The position numbers were made by a program, and so were the translations under genes. The notes under the pieces are model-generated. The model saw only the letters and a program-made list of their open reading frames with translations. It did no database searches and had not been told where the DNA came from. From Orthonyx spaldingii (Eukaryota > Chordata > Aves > Passeriformes > Orthonychidae): a DNA stretch of 64,000 nt. How positions within the stretch are numbered: position 1 is the first letter of the stretch; each line of letters opens with the position of its first letter. The stretch lies in NCBI GenBank assembly GCA_013397795.1, contig VZTJ01001640.1:2386844-2450843 (forward strand), written 5' to 3'. This document shows positions 37,751 to 51,000 of the stretch, one piece after another.

Positions 37751-40700
37751 ACCATGTGTGATTCCCTGGGTAGGAGTGAAGGGGCTGAACAGGGCTGTGC
37801 TGCTCTGGCCACGCTGCTGTTCTTGCTGTGCCCGCTCCTCATTTCTTCCCAGGGCCACCTGGCTCTGCAGAAATTCAATGTATCCTCACTGCTGTGCCAC
37901 AGTGGGAAGCCACGGCTCTGCCAGTCCTAAAAGCTGCTGAACTTTGAAACCTGGCAGCACATACCTGGTCGCGGCGCCAGAAGCTCAGCAGCTTAATGCC
38001 TCTCCACATCACTGAACACCATAATTCCCATCCTAATTATGACCTGGTCATTGTACAGAGAAAGAAAGCACGGTCAGACACAGTCCAGTTGTAATCCCTT
38101 AACTGCTGCTCAAATGAGCTGTCCTTGTGCTGTCTCATGATGCCAGATTACAGTAGGCAGGGAAAAGCCATGGAAAATTATCAATCTCTGTGCAACCTAC
38201 AGGAAAGTGCTGGATGCTGAAACCTCCCCATGGGATAACTTGGCTCGCTCTGGATAGATCAGTCCCATCACTTTTAAAAAGTAGTCAGGACAGTATTTGG
38301 ATGTGCTCCTCTCCTGCTGTAACCCACAGGTCTATAAACTCCAGGAACATGCACAGAATGGCACAGAAGGGGATAGCTGATGTTCCTGCTGTCTCAGGGA
38401 GTTTCTAGAACAGGGAGGATGCAGCACAGCACCAGTGCTTTCAGGGAAAGCTGGTTGTTGCATTGGCTCGTCAACACCCAGGACCTGGGTGTAATCACAG
38501 AGGGACAACTTAAATGGTGACCTCCACAGCAGTGCTGGTGTGCCAGGCTTTTACAGCCTCCTCAGGGTGAGCAAAAATAAAGCCTTTTTGAGAAAAGTGG
38601 AGCAGGGCATGATTTTTATACCCAGGAATAACACATCTTATATTTTCTTTGCGAACGTGAACATTTCTACCCTCCAGAAAGTACTTTCTCTCTCCCAAAC
38701 TCCCTCAGCTCACATGATAGTTGGCAAAATGTGTTAAGAAGCCTAAATTTCTCTGACAGTTAAAATACAAGAACCTGAATAATTTACGCAGCTTCACCCC
38801 AAGTTAAGAGGCAAACATCAGCCAGTGTGCTGCAGCCAGAGTTCCTTGAAATCCTACCTCAGCTTTGGGTATTTTAGGTTTCTTTTAGTCAAGAAACATG
38901 GAAAGAGAAGTGGAGGCATATGAGCAAGCATATCCAAAATCTCTTCTAATTGAAGGTGACATGCACTGAAATAATAATGAATCCCAGCACTTGTGTTAGA
39001 TGCATTAGTCCTGTGTGTGCTTCAGGTGTTCTGCACACACACCAAACTCCTGCTACAGCACTTCAGCCCATGTTGCTGTACCAGAAGAACCAAAATCTCC
39101 GTTGTACCTTGCAAATTACTCCCCAGTGGGATCTTAAATATTAATCTATTTCAGGTTATTAATCATGTAGATGGCAAGAAATGTATTTGAGCCATGGAAT
39201 AGAATGGGGACTCTCTTTTGTCTTTGTGACGGAGGTAGGATGAGGTGTCTTGGAGTGGTGGCAATGGGAACCATCTCTCCTTTGCACCTCCCTGCCTGTG
39301 GTGAAAGTGCTTTTCAAAGTGCTGTAAGCGCTGCCTGGGACGGAAATCTGGGGGCAGAACCAGTGCCAGAGTCAGTGGGTGAGGACAGATTTTGGAATTT
39401 TCTTTTAGGGCACAGTGAAAAGCCCCATCAGGCCTGCAGTGAGGTGTGAGCCTCAGGAACCCTTGCAAGATCCTGCTTTCCCCTTCCCACCACTGCAGTG
39501 AATTACAAGCCATGTCCATGTCAGACATGGGATGAGCCTGCATCATGTTCTACGCACAGCATCCCTGGAAATCTTAAAGATTAAAAATGTAGCAAACCAT
39601 AAATATTTGAAATCCCCTGGAGCTGGCATATGTACTGTCTTTAAGCAGAGCTTTTTGATCTGGTATCTGTTTTTTCTGCAACAGCAACATGCCTCTTGCA
39701 AAGTTCTCTTTTTCATTTTTTTTTTTCATTTTTCTTCCATTTCCCTTCTCTGGCAATGGAAAATTTCACATTGGTCTGGCACAGCAGGAGCAGAACATCA
39801 CAAATTCCATTTTCCCAGCTGCACAGACAGGAGGGGAGGCTTCAGCCTCTCCTAACTCCTGTGCCACCTCTTTCTGCTTTTCTTCTTGTCTGGATTTTGC
39901 CTGAGTGTGTGGTGATCTGATGTCGCGAAGGACGGCTATGTAGTGAGGTCACCCTCTGCATCTGCACAGGAACAGGTCTAAAATGGGGAGACTTCTTTCT
40001 GCTGAGCACCCTGGAGGTGCAGGACAACAGGTTCTCTCTGCCTTGCTGGTCTGCTCTGAGCTAGGGACTGCAGCCCCTGCACTGCTGGGCCAGCCTGCTC
40101 CTGGGTTCTTCTGAAGGATGTGGGAATCTCTTCCCAGTGTTTAATCCAAGGGATTTTGGCAGGGGTGTGGTGGAAGAGGCAGTGCTTAGCTCTGCCATTC
40201 CTGGGATTACTGGAGATAAGTGGTGCACGTTGCAGCATCACTCAAAGCACCGTTTAAGCTTAAGTTGTTCTTGAACAGCCTGGGAAGACTGGCAAACGTT
40301 CCACGGCAGGGTGGACAGACATTTTCTTGAATTTTCTCTGACTAACGCTGGGAATGCAATCAGGCTATCTCCTATGTTCTGTGCATCTGCTCTAATAAGC
40401 ACTCTCCTGTCTGTCGAAGAGAAGAGCCAGGAACAGCACCAAAAGAAATTCCCACTTGCATCCAAATGAGTGTTGCCTGGGGGAAGGAAGAACATATTCC
40501 TTCTCTTGACTTATAATGAGAGGGAAGAAACAAATCAGAGTTTTGCAATGAAGTAATGCAATTTTTATAGCCCAGGATTCATCCAGTTACCCTGTATGAC
40601 TATATCCAACATTACCCCAGGGTGTCCCAGCATTGTCCTGCAGTGAATCTCCCTCAGCAGCTGAACTCTGCAGACTTTGCTTTGCAAGATATCTCTCTGG

Positions 40701-43700
40701 AGCTGGAGATTGGCAGCTGTAGTAATTCTCATTAGCAGGCTCATTAGCCTTGGATATGGATCACCCTGTAGGGGGAGACAGTGGTTCTCCCTGGTAGAAC
40801 ATCTTATGTGATCAAAGACAGGGAATATCTCACCCTCGTTTCCTTACAGTTAAGTTGAAATGCAATTATGTTCTTCCCGAGGCCAGGGAATAGGGAGATA
40901 ATAGCAAGCACTGGCTTTCCCCTGATGAACTTCTTTTCCGAGCAATTTTTCAGAAGGATTTCCCCACCCACTTTTGCCTTGCTGATGCTGCAGACAGACC
41001 TCTTCAGGGCATCTCAGGGTTTGGTTCTTTCTCAGTCTATTGCTATTTTTAGCCTGGTTTCCCAAGCTAAGGATCCATAATCATGTGCTCCTTCACCTTT
41101 GGTGTGGCAGTCCCTCAGACCTCCTCTAATGGTCTCAGAATTAATTGACCAATTTTGGTCATTCTGGACAGTTGAAATTATGTTTCTTTCAGTAGAACAG
41201 GCAAAGGGGAGAGATTTACATGTTTCTGTTAATGAGGGTTGCCGTGAGCATTACCTGTCCTGCTTCGGTCTTGATGGCTGGTCAGCACACACAGGCCTGA
41301 CACAGACTGGTCATTTTCTTGCCTTGAGCAAGTGACATGGGAAAGAAAAGGAGGGGAAAACTTCAGGGCTGAGATAGGATTATGTGTGAGGGGCACTTGT
41401 GAAGGAGAACTGAGCTCCTTAAGATCAGCAGGAATATAGGACACTGATCCACTGGAAAAAGAGTTTTATTTGTTTCCAAAATCTACTGCACTGCTGATGG
41501 TGGTAGAAAGGATTTCTGTTGTTAGAAGAGGTCCTAAGGACTTTGTCCAGTGTCATACTGGGTACCAAAGACACCAGATGTACTCCCCATTTAACTCGTC
41601 CTTGGAAGAACCTAACTGGGAGAAAGACCTCGCTGCTCCTCAGCTCAGCTCCCTTGGAGATTTACCTAAACTTCATCTCGTATAATTCCCAAACTTTGTT
41701 TGCAGACATCTGTTGAGAAGCTCTTCAAATGCTTCCTGTTCAACCAGTATAGCCCTGCACTTACAAGCACAGCTAACAGACAGCTCTCATCTGCAGGCCA
41801 ATTGCAGCAAATTGCATTGACCCACTCGCCAATGAGCAACGAATTCCCTTTCTTGTCTCTTCTTAGAAAGCCGGAGCTGTAGCTTCAACTAATCCTCTCT
41901 TCAACTCACACATTTTTTAACCTTCTAACAGCTTTGTAATCAAGATCCAATTTTGGCTCAGGGCTTATTTGAAGTTGCAAACCTTTTTGGGTGTGTGTGG
42001 AAGTTGTGGTACTTCAAGGGGACGAGTGTTGCTGTTTCTTTGGCCTTTTGAAGTACTGCTAATGGAAGGAGCTATGTGACTCCCTCATATGGGGAGTTAA
42101 TTGAAACCCTGGCTGCTCTTGACCATTGTGTCAGGCTGAATTGCATGCCATTCATCCAGAGCATCCTGAGCCCTCCCCTGGTGCTTCTTACCCCCATCAA
42201 TTTGGATTGCCAAGATAGTAGTTGGAGGGACGACAAAATTTTCATGTTTCTGGGCAAGAAACGTGATATTCACTTTGCACAGATTTATTACGTGTGTGGA
42301 AAATGTATCGCTCCTACTTCCACTGCATAACAAAGCTGGCCAGTGTGCTTGGTGCCTCGCTGGACTCTGCACTGGTGGCTGTCCCTGGGAGCAGGATTGC
42401 CAGGAACGTCAGCCATTCCCTGAAAGTGGCCAAACGCTCCGACTCACGCTCTGCATTGCAGGCAGTGGGTGTTGTTGAGTGGCTGCAACTGCATCAGTGT
42501 CCCAGGTGACCAGGAGCTGCTTAAATCGTGGCATTGAAATTCTATTTGGTGGTTCATAACAATGAATTTTATTGATCCTGTCTATGCTGAGGGCCTGATC
42601 CAGGCAAGCATCTGAGCAGGAATATTGCTCTGAGGCAGCAAGTGTGTGCTTTCACTTTGCTTTGCTCCAATTTGAAATGAAAAGTACATCCTCAGTACAA
42701 ATCTCAGTGGTTTGTGTAGAAGGGGAATTGTATTCCCCTCGGAGTGCCAACTGCAGCAACATCATGTCAGTGGTACAGCATCAGTGTACCCTGAGAGAAG
42801 AGACCCGAGTCAGCACTGAAAGGATTGAGGAGCACCTGCACAATCCATTGCAAGGTTTCAGTCAAAGGGAGGTGTGAGTGGGGAAGCAGCTCATGAGTGG
42901 TGATCATATCTGCTCTGGGTGGTCATTTCTGATCTGCAGGACATGCTGATTGTGCTGGAGGCGACCCCATGACTGTCCTGATCCAACTAGATTGTTAGTT
43001 GTATCCAACAAACATGATCTTTGACAGACTCTGAGCATCTGGTTGAAAATGGGACTGGCAGTGCCCTCAACCTGTTTCTTACCTCCATATGCAGCAGTGG
43101 GATATGAGAAGCCCCCTCCCCGCTTCCCTCCCTCAATTTTTCCTCGTTTACAGCCCTTTGGGGGGTAGTTGTAGATCATTTTGGAGCACATGACAAGCCA
43201 GGAACCTTGCCTGTGTGAGAAAATACTCAATTTACAGCTGTGTAGGATATTTATAAGGCTGCATGCACCTTTTGAATGTTACTTCAGTGGACATTTTAAT
43301 TAGGCTAAATCCATCTGGGAACCTTGTGCTGAGACACTCCTGTCACTGCAGGTTAGGGTCTGCCACTAGCCACAGCTGAGGAAGGAAGAGAGACACTGTT
43401 CAGAAAATCCATTCATTTCAAGAAGGGAGGATTTGTCAATACCTGGGAGGTCACGTGGAGGGCAGAGGCATCCACACCTTCCTTTGTGTCCCAACTAATG
43501 CAGTACTGAGCAAGGGGCTCTGTGCTGGTGTTAACTGCAGAAGTGGAAGTGTTTTGGTGATCTCTGATCTGAGGTGCCACAGGACACAGCAACATCTGCA
43601 ACACTGACAAGTGCATTTCTCTCTGCTTTTATCCCATGTGGGTTTTTTTTATTTGCAATTGTGTTTTAGGGGAAAATGTGTGTTGTGTTGTGACCATTTC

Positions 43701-44224
43701 ACACGTAGAACTTGGAGATCTCATTTAAGAAATCTCAGGAAGCTGCCTCTTTCCCTGGCTCCTATTTCACTCGTTGTCACACCTGCTTTGATGTATTAAG
43801 CCATCACTTGTTGTGTGTGTGCTTTTTAATCCTTTTAATTCCTTTGATTGCTAGATGTTGAAAGACAAAAAGAATAAATAACAGGAACAAAGACTGAAAC
43901 GTGAACTTGAAGCATGCTTCCTCCTCCTGAAGTTGAGGTTGTTTTGCTTTTACTCACAGAATTAGTCCAGTTCACTTAATCATCTTTTTCAAATGGGAGA
44001 TTCACAAAAGGAGGGATTTTCTTAGGTGAGGTTCAGCAGTTGAGGTGTTTAGGGAACCAGCAAGGCTCTTTCCTGCCCTTAAGCTTCTTAATTTGCTTGC
44101 TAATTAAAAAAATCCAAAGCACTCTCCCCAAAATGACATCAGGGTTTTGACTTTACATCTATGGGAAAGCTGTTTTTCCTTTGGTGAAGGAAAACACTCT
44201 GGGAAACTCTTGCTTTTAATAACT

Positions 44225-44765
44225 TCTCTCCCTAAAAAGGTGGAGGGATCTATAGTACAATTAAAAAGCATCAGCACAGGCAATAAACAGGAGAGGCTGG
44301 AAGCAGTTGTGCATCTGGAAAACTATGACACAGCTGGAAACATTGGAAGCATTGTGGGATGACTGGGACAACTGAAGTGCAGCAGTGGGTGGCTATAAAC
44401 TCCTCAGAAGGGATAGGCAAGGAGGGGGAGAGAGTGGGGTTGCCTTGTCAGGGATTGTTTTTATTGTCTGGAAAATAATGGTGAGGACAACAGGACAGAG
44501 GGGGAATGCCAACAAGGCAGGAATCCTGGTGGGAATCTGTTATGGGTCATGCCACCAGGATAAAGAGGTAGATGAAATGTTCTATAAGCAGCCAGAAGAA
44601 AGGTTTGCCCACAGAAATGGTTGACTCAGCATCCCTGGAGGTATTTAAAAGGCGTATAGATGTGGCACTTGGGGACATGGGTTAGTGGTGGATTTGGCAG
44701 TGCTTGTTAATGGTTGGACTTGCTGCCCTAAAGGTCTTTTCCAACCTAAATGAGTAAGATTCCAT
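44225..44765 (+). repeat. Internally deleted CR1 LINE: endonuclease start joined to 3' end
   Basis: The first part (about 44225-44600) encodes the beginning of the CR1 endonuclease. Its recognisable pieces are ISTGNKQERLEAVV and LENYD (CR1: 'SMGNKQEELEAIV..ENYD'), then WDDWDN and SAAVGGYKLLRRDRQGG ('WDDSHDWSAAMDGYKLFRRDRQG'). After a frame slip come NANKAGILVGICY and HQDKEVDEMFYKQPEE ('KANKADILVGVCYRPPNQDEEVDEIFYKQL'). From 44601 the sequence jumps to the 3' part: AGGTTTGCCCACAGAAATGG, then ATCCCTGGAGGTATTTAAAA, GGTTGGACTTGCTGCCC and CTTTTCCAACCTAAATGAGT. The rest of the endonuclease and the whole RT domain are missing. Frame slips and a stop in the endonuclease part show that it is dead. Confidence 0.92.
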
Positions 44766-47700
44766 GAATACTGACTAGAGACACTTGTCTTACCCAAGCG
44801 TCAGACACATTTACAATTCAGCCTCCAGCTGCGAGGTGACCATGCTCTGACACTTGCCCTCACAAACATTTACAGAGTCCTTCTGGCTGGTCCAGGCTGG
44901 AATAACATGGTGTAATTAAAGTGAATTTGTGCTGTGCTGTACAGATTGAGGGGATGAGGCCAGAATAGGCTCAAAACTCAGAAAGATGAACAAAGTTTCC
45001 TCATCTCAGGAGTCCTGTTGACCAGCAAGATTTACTATTTGCTGTTAAGAATTTGAAGTCAATAATCATTAAATAATAACACATTGATAATGAAGCACTT
45101 GTTGCCTGCGTGTGCCTTGTGTGGGTTTTGCCCCCTTTTTCATCTGCAAAGCCCCAGGTACCCTGGCAGGGTAATGAGCACTGCTGCAGCTCCTGCTTTT
45201 CTGTCCTGAAAATGGAAAGGGATTATTTTTGTATGCTTTTGAATGTGTGAACATTTCTAATTTTCTTGCCTGCTCCTGGGGCTTTAGCTTTGTTAACATT
45301 TTGGTAATGAAGCTGTGCCTTAAAAAACCCTTTTCACAAAAAAAGCATTCAAGCAATCAGTTCAGAGCAACCAAAGTCCTGTAGCTTCAGAGTAACTACG
45401 TTGCCTTGTTCATTTTTTCCATTTAATGGCATTGCCTCCCCTGCTCACCTCACACGCTTACTTCAGTGGGAATAGTCAAGTGGGAGCTCCAAAATTCAAA
45501 TTATATTGGATGCGTTCTTTTGTTCCTTTTGAAGAGAGGTATAAAAGGCCAGGCTGTGAAAATTTAAGATTGCATTTGTGTTGTATTTAGGAATGTATTT
45601 ATTACCTCATGTCTTAATCTCTCTGTTGCTTTACTTTGCGCCCATCTATAGAAAGGATCATAGTCTGTCACAGCAGTGAGAAGAGAGAATCCATTTTCTC
45701 TCCTGTGCTTTTCAGAAGGACAAGTGTCACACTATCTCTTGAAGAGGAACAGCTGGAATCCAAGATCCCAGGGAGTCAGGGGCAGGATGGTCTAGGAGAT
45801 GCTCCCAGCTCTTCCCGAGAGCAGCAATTATCTCCCACCTTTGCATGTGGCTGTCCTGGGTCACTGTTTGCAACCCATGCTGGGCTCAGCAGCTCCTTCA
45901 AGACAGTGGCAGAGCAGGGTATTTTCATCAAGAGCACACCCATCCTCTGACCCCAGCTTGTCACAGCACTGGCATGTGGCTGGGCATGGCAAACAGGACT
46001 GTGTCCAGGAGGTTAAAACGGAGGCACTTCCAACTGATCTTGAAATTGAATCGTCCAGTTGCTCTCACAGTCCTGCTGTCCTGCTTCTGCCTCATCCATC
46101 CCTCCAATATAACCTGGTCCAAACAGTGAGAACCAGGATTTGTTTTCTGAATTTACACACTCAAAAACTATTTTTGCCATTCCTTCTCAATGTGAGCTAA
46201 GATCCTCCTCAGGTACATGCACAACCCAGAATGCTGCTAGATAAGCCCATCTCCCTGATTCTTGTGGTATTTTTGCTTTTCTCATGCTGGTATTTTTCTA
46301 AAAGCTAAAAGGTACAGGTAATGCAAGGTGTGAGCCTTGTTCCTGCAAAAGAGTCAATAGCCTGGATGTCAGACATGGTGAATGAGTCCCTGTATAATTC
46401 CATAGGCTAAGTTTGACTCTAGGGGTAAATATTTAATCTCGTTCATTTGTTTAGTGATAATTTAATAGACAAATGATAATGCCAGAGAAATAACATCATC
46501 TTTGGTATTAGAAAGAGCTGTTGCAATCTGTTTAGTAAAGACATAAACATTTTTAATTAATAAAGTGTTCTTCAAAAATGCATTATTTACTGGTCTGAAT
46601 AGTAATGAGAAAACAATTTATCTTATTTAATGAACCATTTTAAAACATTTTTTTGACAAAGAGAGCAACAGACTGTTCCCTTTGGCATTTTTCTTCTTCT
46701 CCTGTTGGTACTTGCATATAAAACCAAACACAGTAATATGGTAAAACAGTGTAAAACTTTGCAGAATCGGGGCCATGAAGTCAGGTTTAGCTCACCCCAG
46801 TTATCTGGGGAATCATTACTCTGTCCCAGACCAGGCTCTATTGAAACGCATTACTGAAGAAATAAGGACAGTTGACATTGTTGAAATGTCACCTCTTGGT
46901 AACCTCAGTTTATTCAGGGAACAAAATGATCTCTCAGTACAAACCTGTCCTGATAATCTCTGGAGAAATCCCTCCATAAGACTATTTAAAGGTTATCTGC
47001 AATTTGGCTGGAAAATAGAGTCAGAGCTGTTAACATGACTCTGTCTTTGTACAATCCTGGAAAGTTCAATGTGTTTCTGAGTTGTCAAGTGCAGAGATTT
47101 TGGCCTGCTTATATGGTAAATACTCCTGAGGATTCTTGTCAGAATTTAGAAATGTATTGATCACGATGAGTAAGATGAAAAGAATAAAAAGTCAACGTGA
47201 AGCATCCTGAAACTGAAATGTAAGGATCAAGCAACAAAATATAATCAGAACTTATCAAAGACCTTTTCTGACACTAAGAATATGTTAATTAGTGTGTGTT
47301 AATTCTATCAAGTGTTCCTTCACACTGTGGAGGGAAAGGTTAGATTGTTGCTGAATTGGAACTCATTATTGGACTTACGTGTCTTGTTTTTGACAAAATG
47401 CGTATATGCACCATGGAACAAACCAGTAAAATGGGGAAAATGAGGCTTTTCTTGATGCTTGTAAAATAGTCAGAAGTCAGTGAGTCCCAGCTGAGTGTTC
47501 AGATGGGGATGGGGGAGCCACAGGGACTATTTCCCTTATCTGGGCACCTGATGTTTTGGTTAGATCAGTTTCGTGCATCTTTCCTTCTCACCTCCTGCTT
47601 GATGGGCTTACTCAGCCTGGTCATGCTGTGATGTGTGGGATGGGCCATCTCAGGCAAAGGAAAGGGGAAAACTGGACAGAAAACATGAGCAGGATGAGGT

Positions 47701-47784
47701 ACATGAGGAGGAGAGAGCAGAGTGGACCCACATGTGTGAGACTGGGACATCCTTGCTTCTCCACAGTCACCAGGACCTTTGAAA
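44766..47784. other. Unique non-coding DNA with an AT-rich block
   Basis: No gene is recognised. The block 46430-46670 is AT-rich with many TTTAAT, TAATTAATAAA and AATGATAAT motifs and could be a conserved non-coding element. An 87-codon frame at 46775-47038 has no recognisable domain. Confidence 0.5.
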
Positions 47785-48097
47785 GAGATATTATAGCAAA
47801 GACAGAGCCAAACTCTTCCCAGAGGTGCACAAGCAATGTACAAGAGCCAGTGGGCACAAGATGCAGCAAAAAGAATTTCTGGCTGTATATTTATACTAAA
47901 AAAAAAATGATGTGAGTTTTTTGAAGTACTGGAACAGGGGCCCAGAGAGGTGTGGCTCTGCATCCTTGGGGCTTTCAAGATTTGACTACAAAAGACCTTC
48001 AGCAGCCTGATCTTGCTTTGAAGTTAACTCTGCAGGCAGTCGTACTGGGTGACCTACAGAGATCCCTTGCAACCTAAATTATTCTACAATTCTAAGA
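47785..48097 (+). repeat. CR1 LINE, reverse transcriptase C-terminus and 3' end
   Basis: The stretch follows an avian CR1 3' segment almost throughout. The landmarks, in order, are AGCCAAACTCTTCCCAGAGG with TGCACA, GGGCACAAGATGCAGCAAAA, TACTGGAACAGGGGCCCAGA, 'gaggtgtgg...catccttgg', GCAGCCTGATCTTGCTTTGA and GATCCCTTGCAACCTAAATT, ending in ATTCTACAATTCTAAG. It is 5'-truncated and interrupted by a short A run at about 47900-47908. No intact coding frame remains. Confidence 0.9.
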
Positions 48098-51000
48098 AAA
48101 TGAGGCTTATGTTTTATGAATAGGCACCGTATAGTAGAGCAAACAAATACAACAAAGGAATGAAAAGTTATTATTTTAAAAAATTAAGCATTTCTTTTCC
48201 CTTGCCAAGATTTGGGTGAAAGATTTCCTTAGCAACACCAGAATGTATTTTTTGGCAGAGAAAGGGTGGTGCAAAAGTACTGTTCCAGCACAGTGTAGGT
48301 GCTTGGCCCATCAGCAGGTGCAGTGTGAAAAGACAGATCTCTGAACCCTAAGTTTGGCAGGTTTAAGTTTAGGAAAAAAAGAAAAGGAAACCATCTGTAC
48401 CTCAAGTTCTGCTGAAACAGAGTGAAGCAATGAAAGACAAAGTATCTTTAAAGCAGTCACCTGAGCTTTTTCTTTTCATTTGAATGTTGCCAAGGACTAA
48501 GAATAATGTCATACCCAATGTTCTTGCAAAAATGGAGAAAATAGCTGCGGTCGAGCACTATAGAGCACCTGACCAGCATTTCAAATGCACCTTCTTCCCC
48601 TTCCTCCCTTGGTCAGCAGTCTCTAGGAAATGAGAAACAATCACTTTGGTGGTGTTTTCCCCAGTGGGCAGCGTTGCCTGTAAGCGATTTGTCATTTAGC
48701 ACAGTTAAATGAGAGATCATGTTTTTGTTTTTCCCCCGTTAGCCAAGCTGTGATCCTGCTGCTGCTGCAGCAGCGAGTGTGCTCCCCTCCCTCCCCTCTC
48801 CCTACCTGCCAAACACACACACAAACACCAGATCTGTCTGGCCTGGAGTCCTGCTGTACTTTACAGCACAGAATAGCCAGGGAATAATCCAGCCCCAGGA
48901 ACAGCTCCAACATCAGCTGAAGAAAGTAAGAGGAGGCAAGGAAAATGATGTGAAGCTAAGCCCAGCAGCACTGGTGCTCTGCAGTCCCGTACCATGTCAC
49001 CTCTGAAATTTCCCTTCCTCTCTTCCATAGGGTGGAGAGGAGTCCCTCCAGCCCTTTTCCCTGTAGTGCTGTGAGCTGGTTGCATAAGGAGTAATTGGGT
49101 CAGGTTTGCAATTGAGGGATGCCTTCTTTGACCCTCTCGGGAGAAGCTAGCAAGCCAAACTATCCCTAAATTTGGGATAGTCCCTCCAGTGGTGTCTGGC
49201 ACCAAGAGATAACTGCCCAGCTCTTGCTGGTGGTTTTTGTTTGGGATGAGAGGGGAAGATGACTGAGGACTATTCTCCCTTGACATGTGGTCCAGGAGAA
49301 GTTCTGCATGTGGGGATAACAGAGCATAGCAGAAGCAGTTTCATGTAGCACAGGGCCTGAATTAATCTTGGAAATATGGATGTCTCTAAACCTGTATGAT
49401 CCTATTCTCCTGTGCAAAAGGATTATTGTTACTGTGAAGGTGTACCTGCAGACAGATACTACAGCTCTTTACCAGCTGCTTTAGACAAATCATAAACCTG
49501 TTCTCCTTATTTTCTCTTTCTGTCACCATATGCCTGCAAATGTACAATAAATAAACAAATAAAAGAAGAATATGGCTGTTAGTCAAAAGTAAGCATCAAG
49601 GAGGTGAGAACATCTCTCTCCAGAACGACTAGTGCCTGGAAAATGAGCCTTGAGGGGAAAAAAATGAGGGGAAGTCATGGAAATGAACAACAGGAGAATG
49701 CTACAAAATGTTGTTGCTTCTCAGTAGAATTTTACCCATCAGCTTTGACATAAGTACCATATTCCGGCTGTAAAACATAATTAGAGCAGTGAATCAGAAA
49801 GGAGCTGTCCATCGAACAGCACAGTGTGTTCTCAGCCAAGGAGAGGGATGTGAAACTCATGCAAATAAGGCTGAGTTCCCCTGCTTCCTCCTTAGGAAAC
49901 TGAGTGTGACACAATCAGCAAAAAACGTTTGCAGCGAACTGCAAATTTCACGTGCTGTTGGGAGCCGGAATTCGCCTCCAAGCCCTGCATTAAGTGGAGG
50001 GAGCTGCCTCCCTCCATCAGCTGCTGCTCTCTGAGCTGCCCTTGCAGAATGCAACTGTTCCACAGTGCTGCTCCACAGCTCTGTCTGAGGGGAAAGCGAT
50101 GGCCAAACCCAACAGATTTGGATGCGAGCTCGGAGCCTGTGCCAGGACACGGCAGAAAAAGTCTTCCAGCTCAGTGGTGTGGGTTCTTCTGATGTTCACT
50201 AGGCTTGATCCAATCATCCATCATTTTATCAACTATGCTGGCTTTGTGCACAGAGGCCTCAAAAGCTGGGTCTTTTAAAGGGCCTGTTCACAAAAAGCAG
50301 GTTCTCTCTCATTTTGGTTTCTTCAAAGTTTTATCTGTGCTGTTTTGTCCTGCTAATCTGCAGCTCAGTGGTCTTTATCTACAGCCTTATGGACTATAAT
50401 GTTATTTAGATATTTAGTGCTGCATTCCTGATCCTCAGGGTTGCCTTTGTGTTGAGTCACACTCTACCTGTCTTGACCCACCCAATCTGCTTTCCAGGCT
50501 GGGAAGTTCAGACACTCTGGGGTACACATGGCTTATTCCCAAACACTGCCCCTACAGCCAATTCTACACAAATCGCCTAAGACAAATTCTTCTGCAAGCC
50601 AAACCTTTACTTGATCCTAGTTATTTGGAACAGGGCAGACCTGACCATAAATCTGAGTACATTAACATCCAGCTAAACAGACTGAGTTTTATAATGGCTT
50701 TTGACTGCTTAACGCTGCGTTGATTTTGGAGACACAGCGGCAGCACAAGTAGCACAGGCAATCAATGCTGAATGGGTGGAATTTCACTGCTTGCATTTCA
50801 CATTCCTTACAACCAGGACTTTGTCCCCAGGGAACTTCTAGAATCCAACAAAGATTGCTTATCCTGGTTAATATTTGAAATGAAACACATCCTCCTTGCC
50901 CCAAGCTGACCCAGAATCTGTGATGAGGAACATCTCCTTCCTAGTGGCCTAGCTCACAGGGATGCCTCTCCCTGAGGAATCCAACATCCCTTTCATTTGT

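Larger units (their letters stand above)
35912..44224. other. Unique non-coding DNA with scattered regulatory-like motifs
   Basis: No gene or named repeat is seen. The stretch includes the GATA/E-box cluster at 36407-36531, an AT-rich block from about 36.7 to 37.6 kb and a G-quadruplex motif at 37720-37750. A GC-rich GTCGCGGCGCC patch lies at about 37968-37978. Open frames up to 127 codons (minus strand, 39163-39546) lack domain signals. Confidence 0.5.

Noticed and set aside
44385..44624. 79-codon open frame as a gene
   Set aside because: It is the decayed CR1 endonuclease with a frame slip and is not an independent gene. It is annotated as a repeat.
47565..47978. 137-codon minus-strand open frame
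   Set aside because: Runs antisense into the CR1 relic at 47785-48097, so it is a shadow of repeat sequence.
48861..49286. 141-codon minus-strand open frame
   Set aside because: No protein-family resemblance and no splice or start context that singles it out.
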